From Clavulina sp. PMI_390 (taxonomy: Eukaryota > Basidiomycota > Agaricomycetes > Cantharellales > Hydnaceae), in contig WIDE01000037.1 of assembly GCA_015039315.1 (NCBI GenBank), positions 156,229-220,228 of the forward strand: a stretch of DNA of 64,000 nt. Direction: 5' to 3'. Positions 1-11,592 of this stretch are shown here, piece by piece. The translations under genes and the position numbers were made by a program. Within the stretch, counting starts at the first letter, position 1, and every line of letters starts with the position of its first letter. The notes below the pieces were generated by a model. That model had not been told where the DNA came from and ran no database searches. It worked only from the letters and a program-made list of their open reading frames with translations.

Positions 1-1338
1 TGTCCGAAGATTGTAAGACTGCATCAATCGGACAAAAACGCAGAAGGCTTCCTCATCTGGCATCTATAGGGATAACAATCAGAGGTGTTGCTCGTAGCAA
101 GATATAAGTGCCATAGCGACGAACGTTGAGAAGAAGAACAGCGACAATGAATGCCAGGCCCTGGCAATATCCAACTTCGGGATCATATCTTATTGCAAAT
201 CGTTGTTGATCAGCATGAGGATGTTGGACATGGAGGGATGAACATCACGTACAAACTATAGGCTTTGAGAACGTTAAATAAGTTTTCTTGACCAATGCCT
301 TTGTTTTCGGTAAAGAACGCGTGTTGAGGGAAGGTGCGCCCAAGATCTCGCATGATGGCCTTCTCATGGGGACTAGACTCCTTCAAGAGATCCGAATACA
401 CCTGTTCAAGGTCCGCATCTTTTGAGACAGACCTACAAAGGAGTGAGATAGGAAAGGGCCAAAGGAAATAGCGAGAAGATCTCACATGAGCTGCCATATG
501 TGTCCTCGAAGTGCGTTTGGAATGCCTAAGGAGGGGGTTGGGGTTTGAGGTATCCGACCACCGAGCAGTCAGATCCACACACCTTGTTCAATGGCTTTGG
601 CAAGCCTCGGGGAGTCGTCTCGTGCAACAGTCTCGTAGTCTTGAGAAATGTAGCACGGGTTAAGGTGACGCTTCGCTGCACCTTGTCTATCTACGTACCA
701 GCTACGACTGTGCCCCAGAACTCTGCAGAGACACTTGTTCGTCAGTCACATCAAGGCACGAGCGGATTCAGCAAGACAGACGAACCCCAGTCTATTTCAT
801 TCGCGGAGGGTTTTGCTTCTTGGTGGATTTTCTCAAATCCAGCCTTGAGTTTAGCTGAGCCATCAATACTGGCGCGCTGCGCGTGTGGATCGGAGTCGAG
901 CCGCTCCTTCTGCCTTGCCATCATGTATGGCAAACCAGAAGTAGGATCCCCGGGAGTACCATCTGAAGAAGCTGGAAGCGTTGTACGATGGGTAGATGTC
1001 GGAGAAAGCGGGCGTGGAGACCCATTTGGACTCTTCTGACCAGTGACAGAGCTGACACTGGACCCTCGAGGTCGCGGAGACTCACCCGAGGAGACCGACT
1101 TATTCGTCACGTCCAGATGCGACTCAACTGTGGTGGAGGTCGTCGGTGTTTGCAGAGGGACAGTGGAGAATCGATCGTCGGCCACATCTTGGAAGTCATC
1201 CTCGTCAGAGTCGTCTTTGCTGGACTCTGTTGTTGACGTCGTGATTTCCTCCGCACCCGCGGGTGGTACAGGTATTTTGGATGGGCCAGCCAGCTCGGTG
1301 GCAGACGCACCAGATGAGACCTCTGAGGTGGCCACCAT
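1..1338 (-). CDS. TBC-domain Rab GTPase-activating protein, Gyp5/EVI5 type (3' part outside window)
   Basis: This protein would accelerate GTP hydrolysis on a Rab GTPase in vesicle traffic. The first 190 or so residues are low-complexity, rich in Ser, Thr, Pro and acids (a DSDEDDFQDV patch), after the start MVATSEV at 1338. Split exons then give the TBC domain: DW(E)FWG, an exon reading IPNALRGHIWQLM (about 480-524), the arginine-finger motif IMRDLGRTFP (about 335-360), and NLFNVLKAYSLY. The glutamine-finger motif EVGYCQGLAFIVAVLLLN comes next, and after an intron at 64-124 the exon MPDEEAFCVFVRLMQSYNLR runs off the left edge. Both catalytic fingers are present. The order and the MPDEEAF segment fit the Gyp5/EVI5 group better than other TBC proteins; the Rab partner cannot be read from sequence. 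It is transcribed in the same direction as the Tudor-SN gene upstream of it. Confidence 0.85.
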
Positions 1339-1529
1339 AATGGGACGGGAGACAGAACACTTGCACGTGACTCGGTTCAACAAATCGTTGATTGCAACGA
1401 AACTCCGATCTTGGGGGGCTCACAAAATGCGTACAATTGGAAGAGTGGAGACAAGCTAAGGTAGAACAGCGCGGCGGACGTTTTCCTGCCTATTTTTGGT
1501 TACATAGTAGTGAAGCTCTTATTGAGCTC

Positions 1530-4500
1530 TCAGTCATCATCAGGGGACACATCACCAAACTCATAGATGCCCGCTCGGTCACGCTTGGCCTCCGCAGAAG
1601 CCTCCTGAAGCCGCTTCGTGATGTCAGGGTGTGCGGCTGCGTACTTGACCTTGCGTTCCACAACTGCAAATCCTTCGCGAACCAGATCAACGTTGATCGA
1701 GGAAAGTCGATCAGAGCCAGTTGATGGATCAGCAGGGTCCACTAGTCTGAGATGCATGAGTGACCCCTCTCGATGATCAACAATCGCGATAAGTTTGCGG
1801 TCCTACACAGAAGGAAATCAGCAGGGCAACTTTGCAGGTTTGCTCCTGGTACGAACCATGCACAATGATCGGAATCGGTCGACAGCTTCATCATGGTATT
1901 CACTTGACTTGCCAATAACGCTCACAAAGCTAAGAAAATGAAATAAGTCAAGTCCTCAACGTTTGATTTACACACCATACCTGAGACGTGCTTCATGCGC
2001 CTGGCCTATAAGGGAGAAATTGAGCATCGTACATTCGATGCGTTACTGTGAGAAGATAGTCTGACTTACCAGGAAGAGATCGGAATTTGGGGTCCAATGG
2101 TCGGATGCTGGACGCGGTGTCAGCAAGGATCCATAATACAGACGAACGTGATGAAGCTTACTGAGAGAACGCTACAGTTTCATAGTTGCCATAGTCGCTA
2201 ATTAGGGGACCGAATTCAGCAGGTAGTTCTAAAGCGGGAGACGAAAAACTCACATGAATACTAATTCGGCTTCCTAGAATGGAGGATTAGCAACGCGGGG
2301 CGAGATTTTTCTGTGGAATATATCTCACCTTCTTAGCAGCAGAAGCCCGTTTGACTTTCGCGCGATACCACGAACCATCCCCACTGAAGCGAGCAGAAAC
2401 AAGTTCACCGTTGCGTGGAGTGAAGCCTGCCGTGGTGGGGGCCGTACGGTGGTGCAACGAGAAATCACGCATCAGCTTCTCAAGACTAGCCACACCTTGA
2501 ACCAATGTCAGAGATTTCTGGTCCTGCCGTTGCCAATATCATTGAGCTCACCGTCATTTGTGAGCAGTTGTACAGAGAACCCAAACTCGGGTGTCGTGCG
2601 ACAGTCGGAGATGAGGATATCCATATACTCGGGATCTTGCGATGAATCCGTTGGCTGCTCAGCTTCAGGCGCTTCCTCTGTGTAGCCCTCCCACATCTTG
2701 AGCGAACATTAGAACTATGAGCTTTGCACACAGCTGTTCAGAATATTAGACATACCCCGCGCCCAGCAGCTTTAGCTTCCGCCTATCAAGCATTTGTGAG
2801 CATAGAAGTTTGCGCAGCGCAGATAGAATACCTCACCTCAGCATCATATAGATACTTCGAGAAGGACAAGGTATCGGCGGAGTAGCTGTGCACGCTTGCC
2901 AAACCTTCCCTTACAAGGTCAACCGCAGCGTTATCGGCACGATTGTTCAGGTACATGGCACCAATGAAGCCTCCTGATTTATCGGTAGAGTCAAAGTCAA
3001 GCTCGACATCCCGCTGCATATACCTCCGGAGAGCAAAATCGTAGGCTTCTTGCCCAAACGGTTCCGCTTTTTCGATGACGTTGCCGCGGTCCATGCGCGC
3101 AGCACGAGGTGCCCGAATACCCGCAAGGACAAATGTGAGAGTTTGGTTCTCTTTGGGAATGAGCATCTTGAATCTGGAGCCAGAGCTGACGTTCATGACT
3201 TGGGCGGGCATTTTTCCTTGTCGCTTGAAAGAGTTGAGGAATTGAGCAGCTTTTGCGGCGCTCTCAGAGGCATTACCGATTCTTGGAGGCGTGATAGTCT
3301 TCCCTGAGTGCATCCCACGGGCATCAGCAACAGCAGCCTGCTCAGCGGTGGTCAGCTTGTCATAATCAGGCGATCGGTTTTCATCATCACGTTTGTGACG
3401 GAGAGCCGTTGCATAGCCCTTCTCGATGAGCTGCTCGGCGATGTTTCTACTCAGCAAGAGCAAGGTGATCAAAAACTGAATCTCGATCTTCCGCAATGGA
3501 CTCACGTGTTGGCACCTCCAAAGCGGACTGTAGCGCACTCTCGCTCTTCGAATTCGCCCTCGGCAGGCCGTATGAAATCGATCTTGACTCGTACAGTTTT
3601 CCCAATAAGCTTTTTCCTAAGGAACTAACGAGAAGCTGAGAGGTCAGAATATTTGTTGTGACATTTCCATATCACAGGAAGCATTCACCTCCTTGGAATC
3701 GTTCGCCCATGAAGCTGTTTCAGCACTACAGGTCCGTCAGTTCAAGGCACTTGGCGAGCTCAAGGTGGACATACCGAGGGGCGCGAACAGAGGAGAGTTG
3801 CAATCGGCGCTCCTTGTTTGAGCCCTTCTCCATTACAGACTGAAAAAAAATTCCATGAATACATTAGCTCGGTCATAGAGAAAGTGAGCACGTACGATCT
3901 GGTCACCGCTCCACACTCGTACTACTTGGGCTTCAAACGAGGTGCTGTCGTGAGATCCGTTCGCGGCAGCAGTAGGTGCGGCCGTAGGTGCAACATTGGC
4001 GTAAACGCCAACCCGCTTTTCTTTGCCGGCCCTGGGGAGAACATTAAGTCCCAAAAGTAGCACCTCTTTTGCCAAAGCCTGAACTTACTTTTCAGCGGCC
4101 CGTAGCCTTTCCATGCCACCGCTAGCACTGAGCATGCCAGCATGCCAGTCCACAACTCTGGCGAGGCCACCCGCAACGAGGAATTCGGCAATATTACCAG
4201 CAGGATGCTGAACGATGCCAATCATTATGCTTGCGGAGGTGGGAGCGCTCCCACCAGCGGCTGAGAATGGGACCCCTGTTGGCGCGGGCACCGCTAGTAG
4301 AACGATGCGAACCATTCGCTGTCCGATGCGTGACTCAGTGAAAAAACGAGCTTCATCGCCCCAAGGCTCAGCTGCTTCGCCCTCTCGGCCGCTGGCCCGA
4401 GGGCTACGAACTCCAGCAAGAGAGAGATTGATGATTTGATGGACGTCATCGGGCAGCATCAGTCGAACGCGTAGAGTGCTTCCATCCTTTACGGTTTCGA

Positions 4501-5339
4501 CAAGAGCTATGTGATAGCGTTTAACAAAGGATGGTGAATGTTAGAGAATGAACGCTGAGTACCATCGATTGGTTTGCCCTTCCACGTGTTCAGGAATGCT
4601 TGTGAATCTGGAGGCATGGTGTAGTAAACTTGGCGAGGGGGCTATGGGTTTGACAATGAGCTTGGCTGATTGCAGATACGGCCTGAAGATGCACTGACAT
4701 GGTTGGGGTCTGCCCATAATCCTACACAGGGTCATGATTTTTCAGGAAAGGCTCTAAAGCAAATTAGAGATCGAGCTCACCTTTCCCGGATGATCGAGCT
4801 TGATCTTCAAGGTCCTTGCGAGCGATGTCAACGTCATTATCTTCTCGCTTGCTTTCTTTTACTTTGGCCCAGCCAGCTTTGAGGATTTCGTTGATGAGAT
4901 CGAGGTCGCCTATAGACGCGGATCCAATGTCACGGACAGTGCCATCTGTCGAGGGCAGGGAGTGATTGGAGACAAAAGTGACCTCTTTCCCCACAGTGAG
5001 AGATCGGAGGAAGTCACGCGACTCGAATGCGTATGCCTGGGTGGGGTAATGTTCAGGGCTGAAGAGCATAGAAGTTGACATAGAAACATGCCTCGTCATC
5101 TCTTTCAGCATTTCCGAGCCTTGGGGCAGTTATTCCACCGAGATGGAGCACACTACACTTGGAATTTGTGAGAACTGCAACCTGGCGGAGAAATTTTGAC
5201 ATGCCGTACCGCTCTTTAGGAGGCTGACCCTGAGGCCCAGGACGCCCACGAAGGATTAGAGTGTCACCGGAGAGAGCAGCTTAAAATCGGATCGAAGCAG
5301 TAATCGTCAAACAACTGGCATTGCAAAGGCACGCGGCAT
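1530..5339 (-). CDS. Tudor staphylococcal nuclease (SND1/Tudor-SN)
   Basis: Tudor-SN proteins hold four staphylococcal-nuclease folds followed by a Tudor domain embedded in a partial fifth fold. They act in RNA metabolism, stress granules and transcription. Seen here in order: SN1 ([21 protein letters not shown], then [19 protein letters not shown]), SN2 ([15 protein letters not shown] at about 4400), SN3 ([15 protein letters not shown] then [12 protein letters not shown] at about 3900-4030), SN4 ([21 protein letters not shown], with [13 protein letters not shown], at about 3000-3450), Tudor ([24 protein letters not shown] at about 2330-2430), and the SN5 remainder ending [12 protein letters not shown] and a stop at 1530-1532. 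The first exon is uncertain: an ATG at 5339 followed by a 53-nt intron gives an unusually short start (MPPALSGDTL), so a slightly different upstream exon is possible. At least ten introns are present. Confidence 0.88.
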
Positions 5340-5514
5340 TCATGAAGTTTCCTATACGAACATTTGACAATCTAAGATTGAAAATGAGCAATTTATCGGG
5401 GGAGGGAACTAGAATATTAGACTGACGGCTTTTAAAGACATGACAGGCTTTTTTGAAGAGAGATGGAAGGCAAGAGGACTTCGTGGCAATATTTGGTCGA
5501 TCTCCACCAAATAA

Positions 5515-7396
5515 ATGTCATCAACATGTGTTTCCGCAAGTGGGAAGGTCCTCCTGGCTGGAGGTTACCTAGTCCTTGACCCCAAATACTCTGGGGTTGT
5601 CGTTTCTACCTCCTCGAGGTTCTATTCTCTTGTAACAAATGTCCCTACACCAAAAGATCGATTGAAAATCACCGTCCGATCGCCTCAGTTCCTGGAGGCG
5701 ACATGGGTATATTATCTTGATGTCAAGGCTACTCCCATCGTCTCTTCGGAGGGCCAAAAGTACTGTGCTCGCGTTGATGTGTATCAGGTCCGATTCTGAT
5801 TCTGCTTCAAAGGGCAAAGAACAAGTTCGTCGAGGCGGCGCTCGAGGGAGTCCTGATCCTGGCTCGGGAAATTCAAGGAATCGATAAACTTGCCAATATC
5901 CTCGGGAATGGGTTAGAAATAGTAATCATGGGCGACAACGATTTCTATTCCCAGCGAGAAAGGGTAAGAAAGTCCGCCTGTAGACCGCTCCTCTTACTAC
6001 TGAATTCATTCCGCGCTAACGGTTTACAGTTGCAAAGCTTGAAGCTTCCTAGCACTGTCGCTGGCCTAGCTCAGATCCCTAGGTTTTGCGCCACCTCTAC
6101 GACCCTAGGTCAAGTACACAAGACGGGCCTTGGTTCCTCCGCCGCATTGATATCTTCATTCGTTACCGCTCTCCTGGTACATCTTGACATTCCTCCACGG
6201 GCTCAAATCATGGAAGGAGGTGCACTCAATAGCAGTGCTCTAGCTATGGCTCATAACACTGCCCAATATGTTCACTGTCTTGCACAAGGCAAGATTGGAA
6301 GCGGCTTTGATGTGTCTGCCGCCATCTATGGTAGCCATCTGTACACTCGGTTCGATCCCAAAGTTCTCGATCCACTAATGGGCAAGGAAAAGGTGCTTAT
6401 TCTCCCCGTAACCAATTTCCCTCGCTGACCAGCAGCCCTTCTATAGGCAGATGAGGCCAAGCTGTCAAATGTTCTGTCCCCACTCAACACAGCTTGGAAT
6501 CACCGAGTCGCTCCTTTCCATTTACCACCTAAGCTTCGCATTGTCCTAGCAGATGTGGAAGCAGGAAGCGATACCCCATCCCTCGTAGGGAAAGTTCTTA
6601 AGTGGCGCTCGACTTCTCCCGATGAAGGTAAAATATCAGCCCCAATAATGAGCACTCCAGGATACTCATTTTTCTCGGTAGCCAACTCACTATGGACTGA
6701 AATTGACTCAGCGAACACCCAATTTGCACAGCTTATGGAAAGTCTTACCAATGAATCGAAGACAAACTCAGCCTACACCTCAGAGCTATCGCCATGTGCT
6801 CAGGTCGACGCGGGACAGGTATGCTGAATTCGCTAGATTAAGGATATTATCGTCTCATTCACCGCACGGCTTTCTCCTTGGCAGTGGAATGTTGATGCCT
6901 CGAAAGTGGTGTCTCTCCTCTCACAGATACGACAAACATCTCAAGAAATACGCAAAGGCATGCGGGCCATGGGCGTAGCTGCTGGCGTACCTATCGAGCC
7001 GCCCGAGCAAACTGCTCTTTTGGACGCTTGCCTAAAAATTCCCGGCGTTGTTTGTGGTGGAGTCCCAGGCGGTACGCTCTCTGCTTCACTAATTTCGTTT
7101 TTTAGATAACACGCTGATAATACAATATATTACGATTAATGCAATTAGCTGGAGGGTACGATGCGATATGGTTATTGCTGATCGATACGGAGTCTGTGGT
7201 TCCCACTGAACAAGGCGGCGTCAAGACTTCATCTACACTGGATGCGGTCGAAGCGCTCTGGGCTGGCTGGAAGGAAATGAACGTCTCTCCTCTCGGTGCC
7301 AGCGAGAGTCGGACAGGAGGCGTTTGCGTTGAGTTCCCAGAGAATGTGCCGGGACTAATGGATGCGCTCAAACGGGCGTCAACGATTGTTGACTGA
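5515..7396 (+). CDS. ERG8: phosphomevalonate kinase
   Basis: ERG8 is a GHMP kinase that phosphorylates mevalonate-5-phosphate to the diphosphate in the cytosolic mevalonate pathway to ergosterol and isoprenoids. The N-terminus MSSTCVSASGKVLLAGGYLVL is the typical fungal ERG8 start. Further signs are NKFVEAALEGVLILAREIQG after an intron near 5788-5819, GDNDFYSQRER, the GHMP ATP-binding glycine loop VHKTGLGSSAALISS (about 6115-6160), GKIGSGFDVSAAIYGS, and the C-terminal AGGYDAIWLLLIDTESVV. The stop is at 7394-7396. At least four introns are visible; the one between the first exon and NKFVEAAL is hard to place exactly, because the obvious GT..AG pair gives only 32 nt. The gene is complete and no key motif is missing. 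It converges on the amino acid transporter, with under 100 bp between the two stop codons. Confidence 0.92.
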
Positions 7397-7493
7397 ATGC
7401 GAATGTATCAAGAACTAGAAAATAACAATGCGACGTGAACTGACTACGTCAGTTACTTCGATTCGTAGTGACAAGATATACCAAATTCATACC

Positions 7494-9672
7494 TCATGTG
7501 CACACTTTCTCTGAATGATCGCCACTCCAAGCTTTTTGTAGTGTCAAAAACACACTAAGGACCAGAACGATGGCACCGAAAGATGCGCATGCTGCTGCTG
7601 CAATCTTACTCCGCGAGGTCCACGGGGTATCTCGGCTGAGCCTGATGAAACACAATGCAGGGAAGATAAAAGCAAGAGCTGTCGCCGAAACACCTGCACA
7701 AGATGGTCAGCCTCCGGAGCCGAAAAGTGGATAGCACACGCGTCGTACCTCCTGTGATCTCCAGCATTACACCCAAGTCGCAAGTGACGAGAGATACTAT
7801 GACAGGATAGCTAGTTAGTGACAAGAGAGATGTGTGGATGGCCTGACTCACAAAGCATTGCCCCGAATAGGATGATGGTTGTGGATATAATGTGTCGGTG
7901 ATGGTCGAATTCTTCGTGCTCGAAGAAATATTGCTCTATCACCTGACATTCTGAGGTCAGTATTGTAGCGGGCAAGTCGCAAAGCTAGCGGATAATGGAC
8001 GAACTTCTCGACAAACGAATAACTCCAGAGGAAGGGTGGTGAACATATTCATTCCGAAGCAGAATCGTGCAACATTGATTAGGGTATCATTCTAAATTAG
8101 GGAGTCAGTTTCTGGCCGGGGGAGCTTTGTCAACGAACACTCACTGCGGCGAAATTGTTCAATATGTTCCCTTGGGTCTTGTCCGTGAAAACAAGGAAAC
8201 CAGCGAGGCCAAGTAAAAGACAGAAAACAAGAGATATAGCGGTTGATACATGAGTCACGGCCGCGAAGCGGTCTAGGGTTGGAGTATTGAGACTGCCATA
8301 GATGAGCAGCGAATTGTGGTGGCAAACGAAGGCAAAACTGAAATGAAGGGCAATGAGTTTTCGGCAGGATGCAAGATAAGAGAATCATACCTGATAACTC
8401 CGATAGCTTGGAATACTTCGCTACCAATGAAAGTGTATCGTTGAGATGGGTCGCCTTTCAAGTCTTCAGTGACATGTTCTCCTTCGATGACGACGCTGAG
8501 CACAATGATGAGCATTCCAACGAGAGCTAGCCCACTTGCGCGCGCCAGTTTTGAGATGTCACGATACAGAGACAGGGGATACGAAACACAGACAGTGCAT
8601 AGAACAACAATAAAAGAACGATTGGTGACGAGGGAGAGGAAGGAGTTGGGCTGAATCCCAGGTATTGCGGCACGTATTACGTGTGGGATGGTGTCGCCTA
8701 ATCATGCATTCATTGTGAGTCTGCCGCCACAAGCGAAGAGGCTGTACATACCGATAATGATTCCGAACGCGCACATTCCTGCAGCAGTTGCGGCTAAGCA
8801 CATGGTCAAGAAACTGAATCAGAAGTTGTTCTCTCACCTCCGAATGCAAAGGCAAATTGGAAGAACGATATGGCTGCTCGCCCAGCAGGCCCAAAAGCTT
8901 GGTCCATCACTCCAATGTACGAGTTCCGGCCACTCAGTTTTGCGTTTATCACAATCAGACGTATTGTCCAATCGGTGACGGCGCACAGCGATACAAGAAG
9001 TATAATTCCGAACACAAGACCCGCTTCTCGGATTGCATACGGAAGTCCTGGACAATAACAAGTCAGACGCAGGATGGGTGACATTGTGAAAAGGATCTTA
9101 CCGATGATGCCTGCACCTAAGATTGAGTTAGCCATATTGGCAATAGACTCAAGCATCCCTCCTGTCCCTTGCGAGAGCATTTTCAATGCATCTGCCGAGC
9201 TAGCATCCTCCGACAAGAAGCTGTGATCGGCGACTGTAGCAAGTGGTATCTCTGTGCTTTGGCGGGATGAATGCATGAGGCCTTGGAACCTTGGCATCGA
9301 GTTATCTCCATGACGCCTCGGAGAGCCATTGGCAACCAGTGGAGTGTTGTCCAACTCGTCCGAGTCCAGGTCAAATTCTAGAGAACAAATGAGGCTATAG
9401 AAGAGACTGCGGTAGAAAGACGCGAGAAACTCACCTGCCTCTCGGCTTGAAATGGTGCTCCTGAGTGGGGGTCCGATCCTACCGCCTCCTATGCTGTGGT
9501 TTGTGGACTGAGAGATACTCTCGTCATCAGCGTACTGCCGTAGTGGCCTGTCATCTTCCTCTTCGTCCTCATCAATTGCGAAGACAACATGTCGTTCTCT
9601 TCTCTCATTCTGGAAGAGGTGGGCCTCTTCATGCGCGTCAGACGTTGACAATGGCTGATAGTTGGACGACAT
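7494..9672 (-). CDS. vacuolar-type amino acid transporter (Avt/SLC38 family)
   Basis: This is an 11-helix AAAP-family transporter that would move amino acids across the vacuolar membrane in exchange for protons. The start MSSNYQPLST leads an acidic, Ser-rich cytosolic region of about 190 residues. The first helix is marked by MANSILGAGIIG, then GLPYAIREAGLVFGIILLVS (first helix broken by an intron near 9060-9100), SGRNSYIGVMDQAFGPAGR, FFQFAFAFGG, and a middle block with YPLSLYRDISKLARASG. Later pieces are FAFVCHHNSLLIYGSL, FTDKTQGNILNNFA and ARFCFGMNMFTTLPLELFVCREV. The last exon carries GVMLEITGGVSATALAFIFP and a final helix, and ends EKVCT with the stop at 7494-7496. The GALIG-type first helix and the internal order match the Avt2/SLC38 branch (inference from the family). 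Exons are short, with 8 or more introns. It is transcribed divergently from RPB3. Confidence 0.85.
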
Positions 9673-9859
9673 GGGAGGAGCTGGAGATATTTGTGACGGT
9701 GACCGCTAGTGGGCGCGTCTCCGATGTCTACACAGCAAAAGTGTGACCAAACACACGTCTCTTCCCTGTCCTCTATCCTCGCCGAGTCCGTTCCACAACA
9801 CAGTGACATATCAAAGTGGTCAGAATCGACCTCAAAACTGCGCATCACACCACGCCGCA
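9673..9859. promoter_or_regulatory. short divergent promoter between amino acid transporter and RPB3
   Basis: These 187 bp separate two start codons that point away from each other, so both core promoters must lie here or within the first exons. I see no good TATA box, which is usual for housekeeping fungal genes such as RPB3. Confidence 0.5.
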
Positions 9860-11386
9860 ATGTCTCGAGCACTGGAATCCCGAAAACCAATCGCTGTGAG
9901 GATACGGAAGCTTGATTCAGAGCGCGTGGACTTTGTCCTCGAGAATGCCGATCTTGCGTATGAAAGATGCTAGCTATATCACTCTCAATATCTCATATGG
10001 TGAAATCACTAGCTTTGCGAACTCTTTACGGCGGACGATGATTGCTGACATCTCAACTGTCGGTGAGTATTCCAAACAGCTACAGCCGCAACATGCATTG
10101 ACGCTTAACAGCAATCGAGATGGTTGAAATATACGAGAACACATCAGTTCTAGCAGACGAATTCCTTGCCCACCGACTGGGGCAAATCCCACTGATCAGC
10201 TCCAGCTGCGATGACAGTATGTGGTACAATCGAGTCAGTCGTCTATGTTTGCGCTATGAATTATACCGATAAGCTGACCCAATTATCACGCCCGGACCCT
10301 TGTCTTCAGGACTGCACATGCATGGGACACTGTAACTATTGTTCTGTGGTGCTCCAGCTCCATGTAAAATGCGAAGGGAACGAGACGTTCCATGCTACTT
10401 CAGATCACTTCAATATCCAACCCCAGTACACCACAGGAGACCCGGCCCCAGAGATCGAGAAACGACCAGCTGAATTCGGTACTCCAGCCCATCAAAGTAC
10501 GCATTGTATCCTCCACACCCTGCTTGACCGGCACCAGTGATTTACCCACTCTTTGACAGCATTGAAAGGGATGAAGCCTATCTTGATTGCAAAACTGCGA
10601 AAAGGGCAAGAAATCAAGCTCACATGTATTGCACGAAAGGTTCCTCTTCTTCTCGTAACGTATGCTGCTGTCTTTGACACTCTTTGACAGGGGATAGCCA
10701 AAGAACATGCCAAGTGGTCGCCATGTTCGGCTGTGGGCTTCGAATATGACCCTCACAATAAGCTACGGCATACAACCCACTGGTTCGAGACGGATGAGCG
10801 AGCAGAGTGGCCTCTCAGTCACAACGCCCAAGAGGAAGTCGCCCCCGCTCCTGGCGACGTCTTCGATTATACCGCAGTTCCCGAGCGGTTCTACTTCGAC
10901 GTCGAGACGATTGGAGCGCTGACCCCAAAGGAAGTAGTGACCAAGGTAATCTTTTCCAGCACCTCGTTCAGCCGCACATTACATGAACTTACTCCTCTTC
11001 TATAGAGCCTGATCGAAATGCAGAAAAATCTCGGAAATATCGTCCATGCATTGACGACCCCAGATACCGTTGAAGGCGCCGGGGACACCACGATGGGTAT
11101 GCAGCCTGTAAACCAGACAAACGGTGGCACGTGGGGTGCACCTCCAACGACGGCATACGGGGGGGCGACGGGATATGCTGGCGTGACTGGCAATTATGGA
11201 GGAGCTACCGGGCAGTGGGGCGGGGCGACCCAGCCTATGTCTACTATGCCTAGGACTCCTGGTGGAGCTGGTGCTGGAACTGGAGCGTGGGGAGGAGGGG
11301 CGACGCCAGGTGCATCTGGCTGGGGTGGTGGTACAAGCACGGGAGCTGGGAGTAGCTCGTACTCCAACAGCGCATGGGGATCTTGA
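9860..11386 (+). CDS. RPB3: RNA polymerase II third-largest subunit
   Basis: RPB3 is the alpha-like subunit that pairs with RPB11 to nucleate Pol II assembly in the nucleus. The start [18 protein letters not shown] is followed by [15 protein letters not shown], then [12 protein letters not shown] (the alpha-motif), [22 protein letters not shown] and LGQIPLIS. The zinc-binding cluster [11 protein letters not shown] (pattern C-x-C-x3-C-x2-C) lies at about 10310-10345, followed by [20 protein letters not shown] and then a large middle domain ending [17 protein letters not shown]. The last exon ends in a long Gly/Ala/Thr/Trp-rich tail built from loose GGATG(Y/Q)-type repeats and GGA-rich stretches (about 11090-11385), which is absent from yeast RPB3. 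At least four introns are present. The start is chosen because the codons after it match the family's first residues; the reading frame is open further upstream but matches nothing. Confidence 0.93.
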
Positions 11387-11592
11387 GGCTGTATCTAGAT
11401 ATGTGTACATTTGAGCATACGATTACTCATGTCGAAGAGAGCGAGCGGCCACCCTATAATATAGCATATGAAGACGCGTCCAGAACGTGAGCGAAAACAG
11501 CCCACAACAACCATTGGGTCGTTCAGCATTGCCAGGCCCAGGACAGAAGAACAGGCCAATTTACGACTTGATCACGCGCACAGCATCTTGAA

